Of a stretch of 64,000 nucleotides of DNA, positions 37,372-46,281 are shown piece by piece; the stretch's first letter is position 1; every line of letters begins with the position of its first letter. A program made the position numbers and the translations under genes. The stretch lies in the NCBI GenBank assembly GCA_028066245.1, contig JALCBR010000003.1, positions 86,322 through 150,321 on the forward strand, given 5' to 3'. The stretch is from Pirellulales bacterium (lineage in GTDB: Bacteria > Planctomycetota > Planctomycetia > Pirellulales > S012-138). The notes under the pieces are model-generated. The model did not search any database, was not told where the DNA came from, and saw only the letters and a list, made by a program, of their open reading frames with translations.

Positions 37372-38772
37372 TCAGTGTGTGATGACCACGCGCAGGTCAC
37401 CGACATTGGTGCCGGTTGGACCTGTTTTGAGTAACCCTCCGGTCAAGTCAAAGAAGCGATAGGCGTCGTTTCCGCCCAAGAAAGATCGTGCCTCCAAGCC
37501 CTGTTCGAGCGCTTTTCGATGGACGGCTGTGTCAATGCAAGCACCGGCTGCATCCGTGGGACCGTCCTCGCCATCAGTCCCTCCGGAAAGCACAACGATG
37601 TCATCGAAGATGCTGTCACCACCAGCACCTGTCACCGGCAATGACGTCAATTCCACGTAGGCTGCCAAGGCAAGCTGTTGGTTGCGTCCTCCTTTCCCGG
37701 GGTCATCCGTGAGCGTCACCACCGGCTCTCCGCCATGAATCAGGCAGTTAGGCAAATTGGGATCACCGCGCATCTTGACGGCGAGTTGAGCCAGCTTCCG
37801 CCCGACTTCGTTGGCCTCGCCTTCCAGCGCAGCACTTACGTGCATGGCGAATTCATACCCTCGGCGTTCGGCCTCTTGTCCCGCAGCATCTACGGCTAAG
37901 GCCAAATTGCCGATCACGATGTTGGTAACCTCAACACACGGTGAAGCTTCTCGGCTATCCAGCCCCGGTGGCGAATCGCGGAGATAGCTCATCACTCGGG
38001 AAATCTCCGGGGAACTACGTTCATTGATCTTAAAGTCATCAAGCACGCGAAGCGCATCTACCGCAGTGACACTAGCGGGCACGGTGGGACCAGAGGCGAT
38101 CAATTCCAGTGGGTCACCAGGAACATCGGAGATGAGCAACGTGATCAGACGTCCCGCACGGCAAGCGGTGGCCAGTCCGCCTCCTTTCACACGACTGAGC
38201 GGAATGCGCACGGTGTTGAGCTGTTGGATGTTGGCGCCCGCCGCAGAGAGCAATCGGGTGATGGCGAGCTTGTCCTCCAAAGAGATTCCTGTTGCAGGAG
38301 CCGGCAGCAGGGCACTGCCGCCACCGGAAACCAAGCAGATGCAAAGGTCGCTGGGATCTGCTGCTTGTAGCAGACGAAGCATCTCTTCCGTCCCATGCGC
38401 AGCAGCTTCAGTTGGCTCGTTAACACCCGCTGGCCTGGCGGGATGCAATTGGATGCGGCGATGTGCTGTGGACTTCCCCGCAGGAATCGTGTCATTCGGG
38501 ACGTTAACCCAACCGGTGACGTCCAATTCTCGCATCACCGAAGGCCCCAAAGCCGCTTCCAATCCTGCCACCATCCCAGCGCCTGCCTTGCCTGCGCCGA
38601 TGACAATCAGTCGACGGACCGAATCAAGGTCGATCGGTTGTTCGCCAATGAGGAGCGTGCGCTGCCAGACACGGACTGTTTCTTGTACAAGCCGATTCGC
38701 GTCGACCACCGCGACGCCTGCTTGCCAGATCGCCAGCGCATCTTTCCGTAGATCGCGGCTTGTGTGGTTCAT
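37372..38772 (-). CDS. Glycerate 2-kinase (MOFRL family)
   Basis: 466 residues from the ATG at 38772, four bases overlapping the stop of the upstream gene. It phosphorylates D-glycerate to 2-phosphoglycerate. The N-terminal GckA/TtuD-like domain has RRLIVIGAGKAGAGMVAGLE and LCICLVSGGGSALLPAP, the latter a nucleotide-binding loop. The C-terminal MOFRL domain carries VVLSGGTDGEDGPTDAAGA and LKTGPTGTNVGDLRVVI, both typical of the family. Coupled translation with the upstream one-span membrane protein (ATGA overlap) implies co-transcription but does not explain the partner. Confidence 0.9.
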   Translation of the reverse strand: MNHTSRDLRKDALAIWQAGVAVVDANRLVQETVRVWQRTLLIGEQPIDLDSVRRLIVIGAGKAGAGMVAGLEAALGPSVMRELDVTGWVNVPNDTIPAGKSTAHRRIQLHPARPAGVNEPTEAAAHGTEEMLRLLQAADPSDLCICLVSGGGSALLPAPATGISLEDKLAITRLLSAAGANIQQLNTVRIPLSRVKGGGLATACRAGRLITLLISDVPGDPLELIASGPTVPASVTAVDALRVLDDFKINERSSPEISRVMSYLRDSPPGLDSREASPCVEVTNIVIGNLALAVDAAGQEAERRGYEFAMHVSAALEGEANEVGRKLAQLAVKMRGDPNLPNCLIHGGEPVVTLTDDPGKGGRNQQLALAAYVELTSLPVTGAGGDSIFDDIVVLSGGTDGEDGPTDAAGACIDTAVHRKALEQGLEARSFLGGNDAYRFFDLTGGLLKTGPTGTNVGDLRVVITH

Positions 38773-39368
38773 TCCACGCTCCGCGCGCGAATCACGCCGA
38801 GCCAATCAGTCGGCTCCATGATAAATTCGCCCAAACTGTTGGACTTAGAGGCACGGAGAATCAGCGCCACCATGAAGAATTCACCTTCGGACTCGAACTT
38901 GCCCGCCAAAGAACACCAAGGTGAGCCCTTACCTCGCTCTCCTGGGAGTTTGGCCTTGGAGAAAAACAGGTGAGAAAACCCCTTGGCGGAAAGTTGCTCG
39001 GGCCAGGCTCTGACCAAGGGATCGTGATCTGCAACCACGTCTTTCAGACCAGGCACAATTTGATCGATGAGATCGGGCCAGCGTTCGCGCGCTGGCAGTC
39101 GATTGAGTCGACCTGCCGGCGCCAGCACAACAGCCGCCAAACGCATCGGGACGTTGTAGCACTCGACTTGCGCGCCTCCGGCGGGCGGACCATGCGTGCC
39201 CAAACTCGATAAGTCAATGGCCAGATCCGGCGGCTCCAGTTTGGGCGTCAACCGCCTGCGACGGAACAACAGCAATGCCACGATGAATACGATCGCAACC
39301 CCAGCACCAATGACAAGCGCTTTGGCCATCGAATCCATCTCACGATAAGTTTGTAGCAAATCGGCCAT
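38769..39368 (-). CDS. Single-span membrane protein of unknown function
   Basis: 199 residues. One membrane segment near the N-terminus (ALVIGAGVAIVFIVALLLF) is followed by RRRR, so the rest should be cytoplasmic. The soluble part includes an Ala/Pro-rich stretch, VECYNVPMRLAAVVLAPAGR, and a conserved-looking end, GEFFMVALILRAS, but no motif I can name. The gene overlaps the glycerate kinase start by four bases (ATGA), suggesting the two are translated together. Start ATG at 39368. Confidence 0.6.
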   Translation of the reverse strand: MADLLQTYREMDSMAKALVIGAGVAIVFIVALLLFRRRRLTPKLEPPDLAIDLSSLGTHGPPAGGAQVECYNVPMRLAAVVLAPAGRLNRLPARERWPDLIDQIVPGLKDVVADHDPLVRAWPEQLSAKGFSHLFFSKAKLPGERGKGSPWCSLAGKFESEGEFFMVALILRASKSNSLGEFIMEPTDWLGVIRARSVE

Positions 39369-39404
39369 TGCGAGCCTTACGAATTTTTTCGCGGCTTTTC
39401 AATG

Positions 39405-40436
39405 TCATTCTTGATCCCCACGTAGGATCATCCAGACGTTGCGAAATCGAACCGGATCGCCGTGATCTTGAAACCAGATGGGCAGTGATTGCGGGCCTTC
39501 AGATAGCCCTGCGCCGGTCTTGTTCGATAGCTCGACGTCATCGTGAATCACGATGCCGTTATGTCGCACCGTAATCCGTGCATTCTCGGTCTTTTCCAGA
39601 ACGTTGCTTGCATCCGCGACACCATCCGTTCCCGTGGTATTGTAACGTGCCGCGCGGAATTCAATGTCATATGTTTGCCAGACCGAGGGAGGCAAACACG
39701 CGTTTACGTCGGGGCGACACTGTCGATACAGCCCGCCGCATTCGCTTGCGGTTCCCTTCAGACCAAACGAATCAAGAATCTGCACTTCATATCTCCGCTG
39801 CAAATAAAGCCCGCTATTCCCACGAGATTGCGCGGTGGAATCAGGCATGAGCGGAATGCGAAACTCAGCATGCAGAAAGAAATCACGGACGTTGCGCCGA
39901 GTGATCGAGCCTTCATGCAACAATCCATCCTTGCTAATCATGGGGTCGATCAACTCCCCTGTATCTGTCCCGTCAAAAATAACGATTGCTTCCGCCGGCG
40001 GCGCTGCTCCCAATGACGGACTCTGGCGGTTCGTCTTATGCAGAATTCCCCGCAGCACGCCATCGGGCGTCATGACACGCGCCTCGCTGGGCGTAATCCA
40101 GACGCGGTGCCCCAACGCGACGCATCTTACAAAAATGTCGGACGCACGAGTTTCAACTCGCTCCGCTTCTTCCATCCGCGCGCCTTCACCCGGCAAACCG
40201 CCAGGCAACAGGGTCGCCCGATATGTTTCTTGACCTGTCGCCGCTAGTTGCAAGCCGAGCCGTGCCCGGCGGTACCCGCCAGACACCCAGCCAACATATT
40301 CCCCTTGCAAGGAAGACACTCGAGCGAAGGCCTCGTCCGCTTGCTGAGCTGCAGCACCAGTCGAACAGGTGACAACTGCGAGTCCAACAACACTCCACAC
40401 GCATGCGGTTCGCCAACAAAGAACGCAGGAGATCAT
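39405..40436 (-). CDS. Secreted DUF1080 (3-keto-disaccharide hydrolase-like) protein
   Basis: 343 residues. A signal peptide (ISCVLCWRTACVWSVVGLAV) precedes a beta-rich region. From about residue 145 the DUF1080 domain runs to the end: EAIVIFDGTDTGELI, then FFLHAEFRIPLMPDST, RGNSGLYLQRRYEVQILDSFG, VWQTYDIEFRAARY and IWFQDHGDPVRFRNVWM. These are the standard blocks of the family, a jelly-roll sugar-binding or hydrolase fold that is expanded in planctomycetes. The first 145 residues may be a separate domain. A run of seven T bases lies just before the ATG at 40436; no Shine-Dalgarno is visible. Confidence 0.85.
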   Translation of the reverse strand: MISCVLCWRTACVWSVVGLAVVTCSTGAAAQQADEAFARVSSLQGEYVGWVSGGYRRARLGLQLAATGQETYRATLLPGGLPGEGARMEEAERVETRASDIFVRCVALGHRVWITPSEARVMTPDGVLRGILHKTNRQSPSLGAAPPAEAIVIFDGTDTGELIDPMISKDGLLHEGSITRRNVRDFFLHAEFRIPLMPDSTAQSRGNSGLYLQRRYEVQILDSFGLKGTASECGGLYRQCRPDVNACLPPSVWQTYDIEFRAARYNTTGTDGVADASNVLEKTENARITVRHNGIVIHDDVELSNKTGAGLSEGPQSLPIWFQDHGDPVRFRNVWMILRGDQE

Positions 40437-40730
40437 AAAAAAAGTTCCAGAAAAAAGTCTCCTAAAAAGTCGTTCAAGTTGGCCTCCAGTCTGTGCCCAC
40501 GTTCAACCCGAATCAAGCAAGCGTTTAAGGAAGTACCGGAAATCGCGGTTTCCATAGCCAGGAACGCGTGGAATGTCATTCAACAAGAGGTGTCTTGGGG
40601 CCATCGTTGTTCTGGCCATCATGCGAAGAAATTTTGAAAACACGTTTTGACCAGTGTGCAGTTTTCTCGGCACATTGCAGCTCCTCGAACGCGATGCGTG
40701 TCGCGACACGAATCAGGAGCCATTTACCAC

Positions 40731-41654
40731 GTGAGCCACAAAATGCTCTTCGCCACAAAATCTCAACGTGCGGTGGGCGATGCCTCTCATCATTCGGCAG
40801 CGACCGATCAAAACCGCAATGGCCAGCCGACAACCGCTCAACACGTGGAAAGTCTGCTGGAATTTGCCACCAGTGCCGGCTTGTGTCCGCGCGTCGATGC
40901 TGACGCAGGAATCCTCCACGGCGTCAAAGTGCTCGGACTCTTCAGTCGCAACGGGCGGCGTTACAGAACGGAATGTGTTTCCGCTGCCGCACACTTGTAC
41001 GAGGGAATCAAGGTCAACGTCAATCACGCAAATGGATCGCGCCGTGCACCACGCGACTACCAGGACCGGCTGGGTTGCCTGCGTGAAGTCAGAGCGACTG
41101 AGCAAGGGCTGTTTGCCGACTTGCACTTCAACCCGCGGCACACCGTGGCGGAACAGCTCATTTGGGACGCGGAGCATGCACCGGAAAACGTCGGACTGAG
41201 CCACAACGTCGAGGCACGCACGTCGCGCGATCACACCGAGGTGATCGTCGAAGAAATTCTCCACGTCAACTGCGTTGATCTCGTTGCTGACCCTGCGACC
41301 ACGGCCGGCTTATTTGAAGCACATGAGCCCCCGAACCCCGCAAAAATCAACTGGCAGCAGATGGAACAAGTTGTGGAAGAGCTCCGTCGGCACAGACCGG
41401 AGTTGTTTTCGCCCGTGGAGGCTTCTCCTCAAGTTGAACCACTCAGCCACAGTCTACGAACGGGTGCAGAATCACCGGAATTCGCGCAATTGTTGGAAGG
41501 GGTGACGCCGGAGCTAGCCACAGCCCTTCGTCAGGAACGCGCCGCTTGGAACAAAAGACTCTTCACCGCCGGCAGACCGAAAAGTAAGAGCCCCGCGGGA
41601 AACGCCAATCGCGAGTGGGCAACCGTGCGGGACTGGGTCCGCCGAATTACGTGA
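40731..41654 (+). CDS. Phage prohead protease-like protein
   Basis: 307 residues from the GTG at 40731, supported by AGGAG at 40715-40719; the frame is open further upstream from a TTG, and an ATG at 40743 is another option. The core has GVKVLGLFSRNGRRY, then VNVNHANGSRRAPRDYQDRLG with a His in the position of the catalytic His of prohead proteases, and NVGLSHNVEARTSRD, where a Ser-Asn-His pattern lies in the expected strand; HVNCVDLVADPATTAGLFEA is the closing block. These fit the Mu-I/HK97-type protease class, which trims scaffold and capsid subunits. The C-terminal 90 residues look like a scaffold segment. First gene of the virion block. Confidence 0.65.
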   Translation: MSHKMLFATKSQRAVGDASHHSAATDQNRNGQPTTAQHVESLLEFATSAGLCPRVDADAGILHGVKVLGLFSRNGRRYRTECVSAAAHLYEGIKVNVNHANGSRRAPRDYQDRLGCLREVRATEQGLFADLHFNPRHTVAEQLIWDAEHAPENVGLSHNVEARTSRDHTEVIVEEILHVNCVDLVADPATTAGLFEAHEPPNPAKINWQQMEQVVEELRRHRPELFSPVEASPQVEPLSHSLRTGAESPEFAQLLEGVTPELATALRQERAAWNKRLFTAGRPKSKSPAGNANREWATVRDWVRRIT

Positions 41655-41732
41655 GTCGCGATTGCGCTGGCCAAACCACATTGCTGCCACGAACCACGAG
41701 ACTCGAACATACCTACGAGAAAGGGGCAACCC

Positions 41733-42497
41733 ATGGCTGATACGTTTCGCTTTCGGCACGATGACGTCACTCGATTTCAAGGAGGGGTCGATTCCGCAAC
41801 CGTGATTGAAATCGGCGACCTTGTCTATCTCGATACAGACGACGTCAAGCCAGCTTCAGCACAAGCGGACCAAGGAAATGCAGCCGCCAATCAGGCACTG
41901 TTTGCCGCCAACTTTGCCGGCGTGGCCATGCAAGCTCGCGATGCCAGTGATACGAACCCCATCCGTGTACTAGCTGACGGTGTGTTCGAGTTCGACTGCG
42001 CCAACGTCACCTGGGAAGTGGGTGATCTCGTGGGCGCGGCGGAGAACTCCGGCGGCACTGCGCTTGAGAATCAACAGGTCACCGCCGTGAGCCGCCCTGA
42101 GCTGGCACTTGGGTACGTGATCTCGCGCGAAGCCAGTGCGGTGACCAAGGTTAAGGTTCGCCTCCTCAGCCGGACCTCTGGCCTACACCGCCTGTTGTCG
42201 TTGGAGCGGCGGAACGATTCCAACATTGAAGCGCTCGGCGGCGACAAAGTTCTATCCGCGGACGACGCGCGGATCCAAGTCCTCGATCCCAGCGGCGCAG
42301 GGCGTGATGTGACCTTGCCTGCCGAAGCAGTCAGCACCGGTGTGGATTTCATCGTCCACAACTCCGCGGATGCGGTCGAAGTGCTAACGATCAAGGACGA
42401 CGGTGGCGCAACCGTTTGTACGCCTTCGCAGAATGAATCGGCATACGTCTTCTGTGATGGAACAAAATGGCGGGGAATGGTCGCCGCAAATAATTGA
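41733..42497 (+). CDS. Capsid decoration-like virion protein
   Basis: 254 residues, ATG start with GAAAGGGG upstream. Residues 1-150 are beta-rich (SATVIEIGDLVYLDTDDVKP, GVAMQARDASDTNPIRVLAD, FEFDCANVTWEVGDLVGAA), a pattern of capsid-stabilising DUF2190-like proteins. Residues 160-254 form a second beta domain (DDARIQVLDPSGAGRDVTLP, FIVHNSADAVEVLTI, YVFCDGTKWRGMVA). It sits between the protease and the capsid gene, the usual place for a decoration protein, which binds the outside of the shell and stabilises it. Position is the strongest evidence. Confidence 0.55.
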   Translation: MADTFRFRHDDVTRFQGGVDSATVIEIGDLVYLDTDDVKPASAQADQGNAAANQALFAANFAGVAMQARDASDTNPIRVLADGVFEFDCANVTWEVGDLVGAAENSGGTALENQQVTAVSRPELALGYVISREASAVTKVKVRLLSRTSGLHRLLSLERRNDSNIEALGGDKVLSADDARIQVLDPSGAGRDVTLPAEAVSTGVDFIVHNSADAVEVLTIKDDGGATVCTPSQNESAYVFCDGTKWRGMVAANN

Positions 42498-42611
42498 TCT
42501 CACTCGATGCCTGAGTTGCACTTTCATGCCTATGCGCGGCCGCTGCTGCGACCACGTCCAGGCATGCTTCAACTGACTCGTACGACAACTAACCAAATGG
42601 GGAGATCTATC

Positions 42612-43763
42612 GTGCCTTTAGTCAAAGCAAAAGAACTCAAGCAGCAGTGTGCGTTGGACGGACTGCCTCGAACGGTGACGCAACTTCGCGAGGCGTTGGA
42701 AGAAGAACAACTCCGACCGGAAGACTTTAGCCTTCGCGATCTTGCGGAAAGTTTCTGTGGGAATGCATGGCTTAACGCCTGTGACCCTCGCCGCGGCGTG
42801 ATGGAGTTGACCGAAGCAGGCGACGGTGTCGATGTCACGGCATTCCGCAACATCACCGGACAAGTCATCTTCTCCAAAGTCATGCAAGGCTTTCAGCATG
42901 AAGCTTTTGTGGCAAGCCGGATTGTAGAAACCATCCCCACACGGTTCGATGGCGAGAAGATTCCAGGGGTTTCCCGGGTTGGTGATGCGGCGGAGGAAGT
43001 TGCGCCGGGCATGCCGTATCCATCGGCAGGCTTTGGTGAAGATTATGTAGAAACGCCCAATACGGCGAAGCATGGTTTGATTGTTCCGGTCACCAAGGAG
43101 GCTGTCTTCTTCGACCAAACCAACCTGGTACTCCGTCGTGCTACAGAGGTGGGCGAAAGTTTGGGCATGAACAAAGAGAAGCGGCTCTTGGACGTCGTGC
43201 TGGGAATAAGCAATCCGTTTATCTGGAAGGGAACGTCATATGATACCTATCAGCCTTCCACACCCTGGAAGAACCTGCTAACTGACAATGAACTGGTCGA
43301 CTGGACCGACGCCGACGCGGCCGAGCAGTTGTTGGGCGGGATGCTAGACCCGGCCACCGGAGAGCCCATCTTGATTGACGCCACAACGGTGCTGGTCACA
43401 CCTGCTATTCGGCACACCGCCGCGCGTGTGTTTGAAGCGACGGAACTCCGCTTCACGTCTGGATCCACGGAAACGGTCGCGCAAAATCCCTTCGCCGGCA
43501 AGTTCAGCGTGGAGAGCAGCCGCCTGATGCTGCGGCGGATCACCGAGTCTGGCGAAGCGGAAGCTGATGCCAAGAAGTGGTGGTTGATGGGCGACTTCGC
43601 CAAGGCATTCGCCTATATGGAGAACTGGCCGATCACTGTGACGATGGCTCCTGCCGGCAGTGAAGCCGAGTTCACGCACGATTTTGTCGTTCGCTACAAG
43701 GCCAGCGAACGAGGCGCGGCCGCGGTGATCAATCCGAGGTATGTCGTGAAGAACACCGGATAG
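42612..43763 (+). CDS. Major capsid protein, HK97-like
   Basis: 383 residues. The start chosen is the GTG at 42612, with GGGGAG at 42599-42604; an open frame reaches back to 42507. The N-terminal helical part (about 1-60) includes LKQQCALDGLPRTVTQLREAL and may be a delta-domain-like scaffold. The main body has ITGQVIFSKVMQGFQ, ETIPTRFDGEKIPGVSRVGDA and a GLIVPVTKEAVFFDQTN block, matching HK97-fold capsid proteins of Mu-F-like and planctomycete prophage types. The last third is strand-rich (FTHDFVVRYKASERGAAAVI). It should form the icosahedral shell. No homology search was made, so the fold is inferred from pattern and position. Confidence 0.65.
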   Translation: MPLVKAKELKQQCALDGLPRTVTQLREALEEEQLRPEDFSLRDLAESFCGNAWLNACDPRRGVMELTEAGDGVDVTAFRNITGQVIFSKVMQGFQHEAFVASRIVETIPTRFDGEKIPGVSRVGDAAEEVAPGMPYPSAGFGEDYVETPNTAKHGLIVPVTKEAVFFDQTNLVLRRATEVGESLGMNKEKRLLDVVLGISNPFIWKGTSYDTYQPSTPWKNLLTDNELVDWTDADAAEQLLGGMLDPATGEPILIDATTVLVTPAIRHTAARVFEATELRFTSGSTETVAQNPFAGKFSVESSRLMLRRITESGEAEADAKKWWLMGDFAKAFAYMENWPITVTMAPAGSEAEFTHDFVVRYKASERGAAAVINPRYVVKNTG

Positions 43764-43908
43764 CGGAGAGATGAGGAGTCAAAGGCTGGGAGCAGGGAAG
43801 GCATTTGAAAACCAGTCGGAACACGCACTCGCAGACTCCCAAACCAACGTTTGGTTCTCACGTTTAGTCTTCTTGCATCGCCCTCACTCCTTACCCTCCT
43901 AACTTTTC

Positions 43909-44124
43909 ATGTCTGACATCACCCAAATCCGCGCGATCAAGTCACAGACCTTAGCTTTGTTGGCCGAGCTAACCGCGAGTCCCAAGCCAAGCTACAGCCT
44001 GGACGGGCAGCAAGTCAGTTGGTCCGACTACCTGCGGCAATTAGTCGACACGGTTGAGTGGTGTGACAGTCAACTTCGCGGGGAAGAACCGGCCGAAGTC
44101 CGTTCGAGAGGATTCACACGATGA
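43909..44124 (+). CDS. Small virion-block protein, possibly head-tail connector-like
   Basis: A 71-residue mainly helical protein with IRAIKSQTLALLAELTASPKP and SWSDYLRQLVDTVEWCDSQL. A short Asp/Trp-rich helix pair after a capsid gene often belongs to small connector or head-completion proteins, but nothing more definite can be read. Its stop overlaps the next start (ATGA), so the two are translated together. A gap of 145 bases separates it from the capsid gene. Confidence 0.5.
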   Translation: MSDITQIRAIKSQTLALLAELTASPKPSYSLDGQQVSWSDYLRQLVDTVEWCDSQLRGEEPAEVRSRGFTR

Positions 44125-44765
44125 GCAACTGGAAACCTGATACAGATTTCCCATCTTTTGCCGATGCCACCGAAGCGGTGACGTTCGTGTCCGATGGTAT
44201 GTCGACCACGGAGATCACCGAAGCATTGCGAAGACGGCTGACACGGCGCGATGTGAAGTTTGGCGGTGGTCGACTCATGGAATCGGACGTGTTTTGGCAC
44301 TTGCCGCAAAGCGAACTGGCTGTTGCTCCCAAGCCCGGTGAGAAGATCATCGATTCCGCGCCACAAACGTGGACCATCGTCCAAGTGGACCACGACGTTG
44401 TGGATGGGCGCTGGCGCTGTGGTTGCCGAATGAGTGCGCTGAGTTCGGCGTTCGTCGAAGAGATCGATTGGCTTCAGACTACTTGGAGCAAGAACGAACA
44501 TGGTGCTCTGGATGCGGAATGGACGGAAGCAGCCACAGAGTTGCCAGCCCAAGTTCAAGTTGGCGAAGCGGAACATACAACCATCCGTGGCGTACGCACG
44601 CTGCGGCAGCCTGCAACAATCAGCCTAGAAACAGCATTGGCGTTGAAAGCAGGTGACCGTCTCCGCCGACGTACGTCCGGCGAACTCTTAGACGTGACGA
44701 GATTCAGTCCGCCACAAGATGTCGGCGGCGTGTTTGTCGTGCAAACCATTCCAGTGGCCGCGTAG
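44121..44765 (+). CDS. Virion-block protein, possibly head completion
   Basis: 214 residues. The first half has TEITEALRRRLTRRDVKFGGGRLM and FWHLPQSELAVAPKPGEKII, and a strand pattern with TWTIVQVDHDVVDGRWRCGC. The later part is beta-rich. I do not recognise a specific family. The place in the row, after a small connector-like gene and before a tail-terminator-like gene, is where head-completion (stopper) proteins occur. Start ATG at 44121 in an ATGA overlap. Confidence 0.5.
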   Translation: MSNWKPDTDFPSFADATEAVTFVSDGMSTTEITEALRRRLTRRDVKFGGGRLMESDVFWHLPQSELAVAPKPGEKIIDSAPQTWTIVQVDHDVVDGRWRCGCRMSALSSAFVEEIDWLQTTWSKNEHGALDAEWTEAATELPAQVQVGEAEHTTIRGVRTLRQPATISLETALALKAGDRLRRRTSGELLDVTRFSPPQDVGGVFVVQTIPVAA

Positions 44766-44831
44766 ATCTTGCATTTCATAGGCCGACGCAATCGAGTTTG
44801 CCTCGCCTCTTCCGGTATCCTCAAAATCTCG

Positions 44832-45245
44832 ATGTCCTCAGAAGCAGCCATTCACGCTCACTGGACCAATGACCCCGCGCTCACGGCGCTGCTGCCGGCC
44901 GAGCGATTCGTGACTGGATTGGGGCAGTCTGAACTGGCGATGCCCTATGCCACACTGACACGCGAGAGCACGCGGCCCAAGCTGCGCACAAGCGATCGGA
45001 CGATTGATGAGTCCGAGTTCCGCTTTGATATCTGGAGTATCAACTTGGACGAAGCCAAGCAGGTGGCGGCCGCAGTCTCAGCGAGGTTTGATCGCCGTTC
45101 TTTCGCCACGGATGGTTCGACGGACGACTGCACGGTGATTCGCATGCGGCTGACTCGCTATGAAGAACAGCAAGAACCAGACAACTCGATCTGGCGGGTG
45201 ACGCTCGGTTTCGTCGCCATAACCGCCAGAGCGATAGGAGCCTAG
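44832..45245 (+). CDS. Tail-terminator/neck-like protein
   Basis: 137 residues from the ATG at 44832. Its opening, AAIHAHWTNDPALTALLPAE, followed by RFVTGLGQSELAMPYATLTR, resembles DUF3168-type tail-completion proteins, where a helix then a Pro-Tyr strand is the common start. The next part (FRFDIWSINLDEAKQVAAAVS) and the last strand (WRVTLGFVAITARA) fit that small alpha/beta fold. In phages this protein caps the tail tube. The open frame extends upstream to 44769 from a TTG, but the family starts at the ATG. The next gene begins two bases after its stop. Confidence 0.6.
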   Translation: MSSEAAIHAHWTNDPALTALLPAERFVTGLGQSELAMPYATLTRESTRPKLRTSDRTIDESEFRFDIWSINLDEAKQVAAAVSARFDRRSFATDGSTDDCTVIRMRLTRYEEQQEPDNSIWRVTLGFVAITARAIGA

Positions 45246-45247
45246 TC

Positions 45248-45769
45248 GTGGCCGATACGCTTGCCGTTGACCTCAAAACCAGCCTGACCTGGCTGTTCAC
45301 GGAAACGGGTGACCTGACAGCTGTGCATGACAACTCCGCACTGGAGTATAGCGCCAGCTTTGCCGATGGCACGGCAGCCAATCAGGCGGACCAGCTATGG
45401 TATGACAAGCGAGAAGTGGCAGCCTCCTTCCATGACGACCTCGACCTAACCACGCTTCCACGCAACTTATTCGGAAATGCGTTGACGATCGGCTTTGTCC
45501 AAGTCAAAGCCATCTTGCTGGTCAATCTTTCCACAACATCCGGCGAGGTTCTTCGCGTAGGCGGAGCGGGAGCAGGGAACGCTTTTGCAACGCCCTTTGC
45601 TGGAGATGTGGAAGCGCAAGTAGAAGCGCCGCCAGACAGTCCATTGCTGTTGGTCAATCGCGGCATTGGTTGGACGGTGACAGCCGGAACCGGTGACATC
45701 CTGCGCGTGGAAAACACCGTGGCCAATCCGGTGAGCTATCACATCACCATCATCGGGACATCAGCATAA
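45248..45769 (+). CDS. Virion-block protein of unknown role
   Basis: 173 residues, starting at a GTG two bases after the stop of the previous gene, so translation is probably coupled. It is beta-rich with Gly and Ala: LGVDLKTS-like start, then LEYSASFADGTAANQADQLW, LFGNALTIGFVQVKAILLVN, EVLRVGGAGAGNAFATPF and SPLLLVNRGIGWTVTAGTGD. The last strands look like a jelly-roll or similar shell fold. A fibre, decoration or minor tail role is possible; nothing identifies it further. Confidence 0.5.
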   Translation: MADTLAVDLKTSLTWLFTETGDLTAVHDNSALEYSASFADGTAANQADQLWYDKREVAASFHDDLDLTTLPRNLFGNALTIGFVQVKAILLVNLSTTSGEVLRVGGAGAGNAFATPFAGDVEAQVEAPPDSPLLLVNRGIGWTVTAGTGDILRVENTVANPVSYHITIIGTSA

Positions 45770-45802
45770 CCGCGTGCTGGCAACAGGCATCTGAGGCACA
45801 TC

Positions 45803-46189
45803 ATGGGATTGATAACTGGAGACGAAGGCAAGGTGCTCGCTGACGGTACACCAATCGCGGACATCACCGGATGGACGTTTCGCACGTCTGTCGCAAGACG
45901 GAACTATTCCAGCAGCAAGACCGATGGCTACGAGCGCAGTGTTCCCGGCGCGGTGTCAGGGCGGGGAGCGTTCGGGTTTCAGCTCGATTTGGCGAACCCG
46001 CTAACTGATCTGCTTGAAGAAGGAAGTCAAGTGACCCTGCAACTGCACGTTGACGCTTCGCGCTACTACGGCGTACCGGCACTGATCGAGATGATGGAGC
46101 TAGACGTTGACGTCAATGGGGATGGGATGGTGGGTGGTCGAGCGGAATTCACCGCTGACGGCGCCTGGACCAAGCCAGACTATTCGTGA
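45803..46189 (+). CDS. Tail-tube-like protein
   Basis: 128 residues with start ATG at 45803. The sequence opens GLITGDEGKVLADGTPIADI, then TGWTFRTSVARRNYSSS, a pattern found at the start of tail-tube proteins of siphophages, and continues with strands GAFGFQLDLANPLTDL, VTLQLHVDASRYYGVPALIE and GRAEFTADGAWTKP. The length is also typical for a tube subunit. It is followed by 92 bases and then another virion-like gene. No tape-measure gene comes after it. Confidence 0.5.
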   Translation: MGLITGDEGKVLADGTPIADITGWTFRTSVARRNYSSSKTDGYERSVPGAVSGRGAFGFQLDLANPLTDLLEEGSQVTLQLHVDASRYYGVPALIEMMELDVDVNGDGMVGGRAEFTADGAWTKPDYS

Positions 46190-46281
46190 AGGCATCTCGA
46201 TCTTAGGGAATTGCATCTCGTTTCTCATCCAACACTGATTGCATTCAAGGAACCGGGTTTCCCATCCCTTCCCTATGAATC

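Noticed and set aside
40437..40730. A portal or terminase fragment before the protease gene
   Set aside because: No frame here resembles either; only A/T-rich runs and short chance frames are present.
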